10,778 bases of DNA from Candidatus Bathyarchaeota archaeon (GTDB taxonomy: Archaea; Thermoproteota; Bathyarchaeia; 40CM-2-53-6): NCBI GenBank assembly GCA_005882955.1, contig VBBB01000046.1, positions 11,620-22,397 on the forward strand. The letters run 5' to 3'. Under the pieces are notes generated by a model. It saw only the letters and a program-made list of their open reading frames with translations. It was not told the DNA's origin and searched no databases. A program made the translations under genes and the position numbers. Positions 5,797 to 10,778 of this stretch are shown here, piece by piece. Within the stretch, counting starts at the first letter, position 1, and each line of letters starts with the position of its first letter.

Positions 5797-6591
5797 ATGG
5801 CCAGACAAAAAACCGGAATTGTCGAACTCGACGCGATGCTCCGTGGGGGATTTCTTGAGCGAGACGCTGTCATGGTAGCTGGGAGTGCGGGAACCGGTAA
5901 AACCACACTTGCCCTCCAACACCTGGTTAACGGTATCACTAAGTTCGGAGAACCAGGAATATACCTGACGTTCGAGCAACTGCCAGACCAGATCTATCGT
6001 GACGCCGAAAATTTCGGCTGGGACCTCAAGAAGCTTGAGGAGCAAGACAAATTCAGGCTAGTCTGCACCAGCCCCGACTTGCTACTGGAACCCGACGGGG
6101 CGGGGCAGTTGCTAGATTCCACCATCAAGGAAATACAGCCACGCCGGATGGTGATCGACTCGCTGAATCATTTGGAAATGTATCTTCCCCATGGGGGAGA
6201 CATGAGGAAGGAAGCTTACAGGATACTCAACTACATCAAGACAAAGGGAATCAGCCCCTTGGCCATCTGGGAGACACAACAGAGTGCTGGACAAGCTTTC
6301 AGTGTTACAGATGTGGGAATGAGCTTCCTAGTCGACTGTATTCTACTCCTGAAATTTGTCGAGATAGAGTCAGCGATGAGGAAGGCCTTGGTAATAATGA
6401 AGATGAGGGGTAGCGACCATGAGAAGGAACTCAAAGAGTACGCGATAACACCTCAAGGCTTCAAGATCCAAGGAAGCTTCTCAGAATACGAGGGGGTTAT
6501 GTCCGGATCGCCTCACAAGGTGGCCTCGGAACGATTCGTGGATATGTTTCAGAAGGCATCTGAGAAGCATAAAGGCGGCTTGTCCCACTGA
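5797..6591 (+). CDS. KaiC-like RecA-superfamily ATPase (single domain)
   Basis: 264 aa with one RecA/KaiC ATPase domain. Motifs: an N-terminal GIVELDAMLRGGF signature (7-19), Walker A GSAGTGKTT (29-37), a catalytic glutamate in TFEQ (Glu60), Walker B RRMVIDSLNHLE (116-127, Asp121), and a KaiC-type C-terminal segment MRGSDHEKELKEYAITPQGF. Clock KaiC has two adjacent glutamates at the catalytic position; here the second is Gln61, which is common in archaeal single-domain relatives. There is no second KaiC domain and no clock KaiB or KaiA gene nearby. Archaeal members are usually described as signal-transduction ATPases of uncertain target. It is the last gene of the operon from 5178. A hairpin overlaps its stop. 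DNA recombinase RadA is excluded by length and the KaiC-type tail. Confidence 0.88.
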   Translation: MARQKTGIVELDAMLRGGFLERDAVMVAGSAGTGKTTLALQHLVNGITKFGEPGIYLTFEQLPDQIYRDAENFGWDLKKLEEQDKFRLVCTSPDLLLEPDGAGQLLDSTIKEIQPRRMVIDSLNHLEMYLPHGGDMRKEAYRILNYIKTKGISPLAIWETQQSAGQAFSVTDVGMSFLVDCILLLKFVEIESAMRKALVIMKMRGSDHEKELKEYAITPQGFKIQGSFSEYEGVMSGSPHKVASERFVDMFQKASEKHKGGLSH

Positions 6592-6606
6592 GCCTCACTT
6601 AGGCTC
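6590..6606 (+). terminator. Hairpin at end of KaiC gene, possible terminator
   Basis: GAGCCT and AGGCTC form a perfect 6-bp stem around a 5-base loop, overlapping the last two bases of the TGA stop. A moderately T-rich stretch follows (GTTACTGTTAGTCCT), without a strong T run. Archaeal termination relies more on T-rich tracts than hairpins, so this is tentative. Confidence 0.3.
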
Positions 6607-6661
6607 GTTACTGTTAGTCCTCGATTCTGAGAACACCGTGATTATTGTCTAGGTTTCAGAG

Positions 6662-6670
6662 TTGTATAAC
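6662..6670 (+). promoter_or_regulatory. Possible TATA box before membrane-protein gene
   Basis: TTGTATAAC is the best TATA-like element in the 214-base gap 6592-6805. Transcription would begin near 6692, leaving about 115 bases of leader before the ATG at 6806. That would also exclude the small ORF starting at ATG 6673 from the transcript's start. Confidence 0.33.
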
Positions 6671-6672
6671 CA

Positions 6673-6813
6673 ATGAAGCAGGTCCATAACTCACCTCTCC
6701 CAACCAGAAACGACTCAAAGGATGGCAAGGTCAACAAAGCTTCGGTCACTTTCGTCGACCTGTTTCGACGCATCGCCGCTGATAGTCAGAAAGAGAAGCT
6801 AACCCATGACTGA
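6673..6813 (+). CDS. Possible 46-aa hydrophilic small protein
   Basis: An ATG-started frame of 46 codons ends at a TGA that overlaps the ATG of the membrane-protein gene by 8 bases, an arrangement often seen in translationally coupled genes. The peptide is charged at the N-terminal half and ends in a likely amphipathic helix (VTFVDLFRRIAADSQKEKL). No family is recognised. Against it: no ribosome site, and the only TATA-like element lies too close to the ATG to transcribe it. It may be a chance frame in a leader. Confidence 0.3.
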   Translation: MKQVHNSPLPTRNDSKDGKVNKASVTFVDLFRRIAADSQKEKLTHD

Positions 6814-7171
6814 TGCTACATTACTAACCGGAATGTGGATCGTCGCAGTTCTACAGCTTATCCTCGAAGCGGGCATTGTACTGTATGCGTATCGACTGAC
6901 TCGATTGACAGGCTCGTTCAGAGCCTGGACCATGATCATATTTGCATTCATACTGACAACTGCCTCCAGCGTATTCGGCATCTTTCTATTGCTCCTCAAT
7001 CCTGACCTCATAACCGGGCTTGTACAATCAATCAGCCTTCCAACATTGATCGTAAGCTACGCGGTATCCATCGCCACATCTCTCCTATTCTTCTTCGGTG
7101 TCTTCGATCTCGTACGAAGATTCAAACTAGCAGCCAAGAAACCCCCGAGTGCAAACGCGTCCGCGTTTTGA
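6806..7171 (+). CDS. Three-helix integral membrane protein, unknown function
   Basis: 121 aa with three clear hydrophobic helices at about 8-29, 41-64 and 78-101. Basic residues in the first loop (YRLTRLTGSFR) and at the C-terminus (RRFKLAAKK) predict N-out, C-in topology by the positive-inside rule. A family of small archaeal membrane proteins with a similar AYRLTRLTGS-x-RAW pattern seems familiar, but I cannot name it. No catalytic or metal-binding residues stand out, and there is no cleavable signal peptide. The ATG start is preceded by GAGAAG. It lies downstream of the KaiC cassette in the same direction but 214 bases away behind a hairpin, so it is likely a separate unit. It could be a membrane sensor for that cassette; this is only a guess from position. 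Confidence 0.75.
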   Translation: MTDATLLTGMWIVAVLQLILEAGIVLYAYRLTRLTGSFRAWTMIIFAFILTTASSVFGIFLLLLNPDLITGLVQSISLPTLIVSYAVSIATSLLFFFGVFDLVRRFKLAAKKPPSANASAF

Positions 7172-7259
7172 CTGCTCGCAGGTGCAATTTCCGGATTACA
7201 TGTTCGCGGGAATTGTTTTCTAATCGCACAGCTTAGATGCGAATGCGTGTCGTGGAGCA

Positions 7260-7288
7260 CTTCGAGAATGCCCTCAGGATTCTCGAAG
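7260..7288. repeat. Perfect 10-bp inverted repeat upstream of inositol-phosphate synthase gene
   Basis: CTTCGAGAAT and ATTCTCGAAG flank a 9-base spacer, ending about 35 bases before the TATA box of the gene at 7373. It could be a regulator site, or a hairpin ending the upstream membrane-protein transcript; no T run follows. The rest of the 201-base gap holds the TATA box and a 30-codon frame (7237-7329). Confidence 0.4.
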
Positions 7289-7322
7289 CCACTTCTGAGA
7301 CCGCACGTCAAGGCTTCTTAGA

Positions 7323-7331
7323 TTTATAATA
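7323..7331 (+). promoter_or_regulatory. TATA box of inositol-1-phosphate synthase gene
   Basis: TTTATAATA is the best archaeal TATA match in the window, centred 46 bases before the ATG at 7373. Transcription would start near 7352 with a leader of about 20 bases and no strong Shine-Dalgarno. Confidence 0.6.
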
Positions 7332-7372
7332 CGACGAGCTAGGAGTGGGTCCGATCCAGAGTCGTTTCGTAG

Positions 7373-8458
7373 ATGGGAAAGATCAAAGTCGCACTCGCCG
7401 GGGTTGGAAATTGTGCCAGCGCACTCATCCAAGGGATACAATATTACAGGAAGAACCCTCCTACTGAGAACGGTCTCACAACCGGCCTCATGCATCCCAG
7501 TTTCGGACCCTACAAAGTCGAGGACATTACGTTCGTTACTGCGTTCGAGGTGAACAAGAAGAAGATTGGAGGGGACCTGAGCAAAGCCATCTTCACGGAA
7601 CCTAACTCGGCCCCGAAAATCAGCGATGTTCCCGACATGGATGTCACTGTCAAGCCCGGCCCAATACTCGACGGTGTTGCGCCACACATGAAAGAGCCCT
7701 TCCATGTCTACAGTAAATCTAGGACAAAACCCGTGGATGTGGCGGCGGAGCTCAAAGACTCAGGCGCGGAAATACTCGTGAACTATCTACCCGTCGGCAG
7801 CGAGAAGGGAGCAAGATTCTACGCACAAGCAGCAGTAGATGCAGGATGCGGATTCGTCAACTGCATCCCCGAATTCATAGCCTCGACCGATAGTTGGGCG
7901 AAGAAGTTCGAGGAACACAAGTTGCCTATCGCGGGCGACGACGTCAAGAGCCAGGTCGGCGCAACAATCGTTCATCGATCACTGGTAGAGCTCTGCCTGA
8001 AGCGCGGTGTCAGAGTTGATGAGAGTTACCAGCTAAACCTTGGGGGCGATACTGACTTTCTGAATATGACTGTCGAGGAGCGACTGCATTCCAAGAGGAT
8101 CAGCAAGACTACCGCAGTCGCCAGCTTGATCCCATACTCGGTCCCAACCCGTATAGGACCCTCTGACTATGTTCCTCATCTAAAGAACAAGAAAATCTGC
8201 TACATATACCTGAAGGGCCGAGGATGGGGAAACATTCCCTTACAAATCGACTTGAAACTTGCAGTCGAAGACTCTCCCAACAGCGGCGGGGTCGTAGCCG
8301 ATGTCATTCGGGCGGTCAAGATTGGGCTTGACAGAGGAATCGGCGGACCCCTAACCAGCATTTCCTCGTACAGTTTCAAGTATCCTCCGGTAAAGATTCC
8401 TGATGGTCAAGCTTCGCAGTGGGTTGAAGAATACATTCAGGGAAAGAGAGACCGCTAA
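7373..8458 (+). CDS. ino1: Inositol-3-phosphate (myo-inositol-1-phosphate) synthase
   Basis: 361 aa, the compact archaeal/actinobacterial size rather than the roughly 500-aa eukaryotic form. The enzyme converts glucose 6-phosphate to inositol phosphate with bound NAD+. In archaea the product feeds archaetidylinositol lipids and, in some species, di-inositol-phosphate. Visible features are the Rossmann nucleotide loop GVGNCASAL (10-18), LVNYLPVGSE (135-144), the conserved block GDDVKSQVGAT (188-198), the family signature LGGDTDFLNM (223-232), and the dehydrogenase-type C-terminal segment with NSGG (303-306). ATG start is supported by the Rossmann strand beginning immediately after it and by a good TATA box upstream. 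It stands alone on its strand and its stop overlaps the stop of the converging gene by bases 8455-8458. Confidence 0.93.
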   Translation: MGKIKVALAGVGNCASALIQGIQYYRKNPPTENGLTTGLMHPSFGPYKVEDITFVTAFEVNKKKIGGDLSKAIFTEPNSAPKISDVPDMDVTVKPGPILDGVAPHMKEPFHVYSKSRTKPVDVAAELKDSGAEILVNYLPVGSEKGARFYAQAAVDAGCGFVNCIPEFIASTDSWAKKFEEHKLPIAGDDVKSQVGATIVHRSLVELCLKRGVRVDESYQLNLGGDTDFLNMTVEERLHSKRISKTTAVASLIPYSVPTRIGPSDYVPHLKNKKICYIYLKGRGWGNIPLQIDLKLAVEDSPNSGGVVADVIRAVKIGLDRGIGGPLTSISSYSFKYPPVKIPDGQASQWVEEYIQGKRDR

Positions 8459-8466
8459 GCGGCCGC
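8452..8466. other. Palindromic junction between convergent genes
   Basis: CCGCTAAGCGG (8452-8462, 5-bp arms around one base) overlaps GCGGCCGC (8459-8466). Both stop codons, TAA (+) and TAG (-), lie within the first palindrome. It may act as a two-way 3' end, but the symmetry may also be chance in GC-rich coding ends. Confidence 0.3.
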
Positions 8467-9591
8467 GTGTCTTGCCTTTCTAGCGGAAGCGGTTGGAGCG
8501 GCTTCCACCCAGTCCACCTTCAAAGGTCCTCGTGACTTCCACTCCTCATAGTGCTCCATAATTCCCGTAAACAGTAACGGAAGCCCGATGGTCGCGTCCA
8601 GGTGGACAGTGCACTGCTCAGCATTGGGGTCAAGCTTCCCCCACGACTGACTCTCAGGAAGCTCGCAGCCCGACAATCCTCCAAACTTCGGATCATCGGT
8701 CGTGACCTGCATAGCATAGCTGTGAGGTGGAACAGCCCAGCCAGAAATCTCAGCCATCGGCACGACCTGTTGAATGTAGTTCTTGGGGGTGCCCCCGCCG
8801 ATGAATATCACACCTGACTTGGGGAACTGCCTCTTGAGGTCCATGATCTCAATATTGTCCATCAACGCGTCGTAAACGGCGGGTGGAGCGTTCTTCTTGA
8901 GCCTCTCGTTACGGTAGACGGTCAACGCCATACCGATCGAGCTGTCAGCCAGCGCAGGACAGAAAATCGGGAGTCTCTCTTTGGCAGCGGTTGCGAGGAT
9001 ACCGTAATCGTCTCTTATTCGTTCACCCATCATCTGGAATAATTCCCTGCTCGAGTAAGACCCAGGCTGAAGGCTATCTGCAAAATTCTCTACGAACTCG
9101 TCCGCTTTGGTAAACGTAACGTCATCGGCGTATGTATCGTAAACTCGGTCTATGCGCATCTTTCGTAGAGTCGGATCGTCAATGTGGCCGTGAGCCATGT
9201 AATGACGACCACCGAGCGATTCGTACAAGTCGTGACTAAGATTTGCACCCGTAGATACTAGTACGTCTATCGCGTGAAAGGCTATCAAGTCTCGAATAAT
9301 TCTCCTCATTCCGCCAGCTATCATCGCTCCTGAGAGTCCGAAGAAGATGATTGGCCTCTCGGGATCCTTCAACCTCTTGAGCCAAATTTTGTAACAACGG
9401 CCTAGGTTCCGGCTCTGGAAGGAGGTAGCGTTGAATGCTTCCAACGCTTCGCTAACGCTTCGGACCTTTGCAACATCATAATGTTGCACGGGATGTTTGA
9501 AAGCGTCGCCCCTAGGCGAAAAGCGAATACTCGACGTTGTTTGTGGAGAATATTCTTTCGAGTGAGAATTGGAATTTCTGTTTGTTCTCAT
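8455..9591 (-). CDS. Deoxyhypusine synthase family protein
   Basis: 378 aa, in the family range. Deoxyhypusine synthase moves an aminobutyl group from spermidine to a lysine of translation factor aIF5A, with NAD+. Features: a low-complexity polar N-terminus (1-30), HPVQHYDV (33-40), an NAD-binding-like stretch STGANLSHDLYESLGG (113-128), FCPALADSSIG (210-220), GGGTPKN (265-271), and SQSWGKL with the catalytic lysine (Lys319). The lysine and preceding Trp match the active enzyme. However, where human DHS has GGGVVKHH with the substrate-binding His288, this protein has Asn-Tyr, and STGAN replaces TTAGG. Those are traits I associate with the DHS-like branch, some members of which make homospermidine. 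So it may be canonical DHS or a polyamine enzyme; I leave the symbol blank. ATG 9591 has a TATA-like box 42 bases upstream. Confidence 0.85.
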   Translation of the reverse strand: MRTNRNSNSHSKEYSPQTTSSIRFSPRGDAFKHPVQHYDVAKVRSVSEALEAFNATSFQSRNLGRCYKIWLKRLKDPERPIIFFGLSGAMIAGGMRRIIRDLIAFHAIDVLVSTGANLSHDLYESLGGRHYMAHGHIDDPTLRKMRIDRVYDTYADDVTFTKADEFVENFADSLQPGSYSSRELFQMMGERIRDDYGILATAAKERLPIFCPALADSSIGMALTVYRNERLKKNAPPAVYDALMDNIEIMDLKRQFPKSGVIFIGGGTPKNYIQQVVPMAEISGWAVPPHSYAMQVTTDDPKFGGLSGCELPESQSWGKLDPNAEQCTVHLDATIGLPLLFTGIMEHYEEWKSRGPLKVDWVEAAPTASARKARHAAA

Positions 9592-9628
9592 CTTGTAGTA
9601 CTTGGATCCGGAAAGTTGTTTCTATTTC

Positions 9629-9637
9629 TATTAAAAA
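9629..9637 (-). promoter_or_regulatory. TATA-like box for deoxyhypusine-synthase-family gene
   Basis: Read on the minus strand, TTTTTAATA is centred about 42 bases before the ATG at 9591, in the most A/T-rich part of the 104-base gap. It suggests this gene has its own promoter although the genes upstream point the same way. Confidence 0.5.
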
Positions 9638-9695
9638 CTACCCTTCCAACTAGTTTCTGCTTCTGCACGCAAACAAAAGTCCCTCGTCGAGGGGT

Positions 9696-9923
9696 TCAGC
9701 CTTCTAGCAGTCCGAGTTCGCTCATCAATCTCTTGTAATGTGAATTGATAATTTCCCAGATCTTGTCCCTGATAACTCCAGTCGCTGTTTCGCGTTCGAA
9801 CGTTAGCTCCAGGGCTTGCTCTGGAAGCTTGAAGCCTGAAATCCTTACCTCAGGTAAGTTCGCCTTCGATAGATCCTCGTTTATCGAGTGCTCTAGATCC
9901 TTCAAGCGCGCTGGGGTCTGCAA
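9696..9923 (-). CDS. Small protein of unknown function (75 aa)
   Basis: I do not recognise this protein. It starts at TTG 9923 (a second TTG at 9905 is possible); an in-frame TAG at 9930-9932 rules out an earlier start. It is charged and predicted to be helix, short strands (EVRISGF and LELTFER), then a longer C-terminal helix (VIRDKIWEIINSHYKRLMSEL). No membrane segment, cysteines or catalytic motif appear. It lies between the acetyl-CoA synthetase gene (87 bases upstream) and the deoxyhypusine-synthase-family gene on the same strand. Support comes from the protein-like composition and the alternating beta/helix pattern. The lack of an ATG and of any ribosome site keeps confidence moderate. 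Confidence 0.5.
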   Translation of the reverse strand: MQTPARLKDLEHSINEDLSKANLPEVRISGFKLPEQALELTFERETATGVIRDKIWEIINSHYKRLMSELGLLEG

Positions 9924-10010
9924 GGTTGGCTACAGCCGAAGAAACTGTTCTGGACTTCGATATCTTTCGATTGTAACTGAGAGATGTTCTCCTGAGGATT
10001 GGCTTGATCT

Positions 10011-10778
10011 TTACTCACGAGATGTGGTCCGAGACTCTATCTCTTGCTTCAGGTCCAAGAATGCTCGATTGACCTCGTCAACCGACGCCTCATCCTCAAG
10101 GGTCGTCACATCACCGATAGGCTTCCCAGATACCACAGCCTGCACGACCCGACGCATTATCTTGGCACTACGAGTCTTTGGAAGCTTCGAGACGAAGAAG
10201 ATCTGTTTCAGAGCGGCAATATGTCCTACCTTTTCCCTCACCCAATCATGAAGCTCGCGATTGAGTTGGTCGTTCGGCTCTCGACCGACCCTCAATATCA
10301 CAAACGCTACAGGAACTTCGCCTTTCAACTCATCCGGTATGGCTACTGCTGCAGCTTCCGCAACAGCGGGATGATGGATTAGCGCGGATTCCAGCTCGTA
10401 CGTGCCGAGTCTGTGACCCGCCACTTTGATCACTTCGTCGGCTCTACCTAGCATCCAAAAGTAACCCTCATCATCCCTCACCGCGTAGTCGCCGGGGTAG
10501 AAATTGCCAGGGAACTTGGTCCAGTACACCTCTCTGTATCGATCTGGGTCTTTGTGAATTGTCAAGGGCATTCCTGGCCAAGGATTCTTGATGACAAGGT
10601 ACCCTCTCTCCAAGGGTTTCCGTTCCCCACCGTTATCGTCGACGACGTCGGCGTCGATTCCGAGAATGGCCGGGCCGTTCGTCCCAGGTTTCATGGGGAC
10701 CATGTAGAGCCCGGGAGTGTGGCTGACGAGAATGCCCCCGGTCTCTGTCATCCACCATGTGCTACCGAATGGGATCTT
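10011..10778 (-). CDS. acs: Acetyl-CoA synthetase, AMP-forming (C-terminal part, 5' end outside window)
   Basis: About 255 C-terminal residues of a protein normally 630-660 aa long; the frame is open to the right edge, so the ATG at 10751 is internal. The enzyme activates acetate with ATP and CoA via acetyl-AMP. Visible motifs are GSTWWMTETGG at the window edge (the acyl-adenylate TETGG motif, with Met where many relatives have Gln), YPGDYAVRDDEGYFWMLGRADEVIKVAGHRLG (adenylate-forming core and hinge, given at 10494 down to about 10400), and PKTRSAKIMRR with the catalytic lysine at 10161-10163. That motif is usually PKTRSGK; here Gly is Ala. This lysine is also the one silenced by acetylation in bacterial Acs. 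The WWxTETGG form and the long C-terminal extension favour acetyl- or propionyl-CoA synthetase over longer-chain ligases. Confidence 0.92.
   Translation of the reverse strand, partial: KIPFGSTWWMTETGGILVSHTPGLYMVPMKPGTNGPAILGIDADVVDDNGGERKPLERGYLVIKNPWPGMPLTIHKDPDRYREVYWTKFPGNFYPGDYAVRDDEGYFWMLGRADEVIKVAGHRLGTYELESALIHHPAVAEAAAVAIPDELKGEVPVAFVILRVGREPNDQLNRELHDWVREKVGHIAALKQIFFVSKLPKTRSAKIMRRVVQAVVSGKPIGDVTTLEDEASVDEVNRAFLDLKQEIESRTTSRE

Noticed and set aside
7274..7705. 143-codon open frame on the - strand
   Set aside because: It overlaps the well-supported inositol-phosphate synthase N-terminus and its promoter; the translation shows no domain.
9745..10251. 168-codon open frame on the + strand
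   Set aside because: It lies antisense to the acetyl-CoA synthetase end and the 75-aa minus-strand gene; its product is Ser/Arg/Cys-rich with no family pattern, typical of a shadow frame.
1..10778. CRISPR array, insertion sequence or toxin-antitoxin pair
   Set aside because: No regularly spaced repeats, transposase-like product, terminal inverted repeats or toxin-antitoxin motif were seen; the small paired genes fit the KaiC cassette better.

Overview
The window reads as a piece of an archaeal chromosome, most likely from the TACK group (Nitrososphaerota or Bathyarchaeia-like). The evidence is gene content: an MCM replicative helicase carrying an intein, a Hel308 DNA-repair helicase, an archaeal KaiC/RecA-type ATPase with a small winged-helix partner, inositol-1-phosphate synthase (archaeal lipid head groups), a deoxyhypusine-synthase family enzyme and AMP-forming acetyl-CoA synthetase. 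Promoters also look archaeal: A/T-rich TATA-like boxes about 42-46 bases before start codons. No rRNA, tRNA, CRISPR array, transposase or phage gene was seen. The phylum assignment is an inference from gene types, not a computed placement.

Region 1 (1-2279, + strand) is the 3' part of mcm. The window opens inside an intein inserted exactly before the Walker B cysteine of MCM. The intein carries a LAGLIDADG endonuclease with both catalytic aspartates. Two lesions break the reading frame. One is an in-frame TGA at 1241-1243, inside the intein after the endonuclease. The other is a frameshift near 1745-1752, between the arginine-finger part of the AAA+ core and its lid and winged helix. As written, the locus cannot make a normal MCM by simple translation. 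It is a decayed copy, a trans-spliced or recoded gene, or a sequence error.

Region 2 (2312-4564, +) is an intact Hel308 helicase just downstream of mcm, giving a replication/repair cluster.

Region 3 (4665-6591, +) looks like a signalling cassette: two small, distantly related helical proteins (85 and 105 aa, resembling archaeal NitrOD5-like output domains), a 97-aa winged-helix protein and a 264-aa single-domain KaiC-like ATPase. The last three genes are 1 and 6 bases apart and are almost certainly one operon. The 255-base gap before the operon holds a 17-bp palindrome (a candidate operator) and a possible relic of a third paralogue. A three-helix membrane protein of unknown function follows (6806-7171).

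Region 4 (7373-10778) is metabolic. Inositol-1-phosphate synthase (+) converges on the deoxyhypusine-synthase-like gene (-), and their stop codons overlap. Upstream of the latter on the minus strand lie an unrecognised 75-aa protein and the C-terminal part of acetyl-CoA synthetase, which runs off the right edge.
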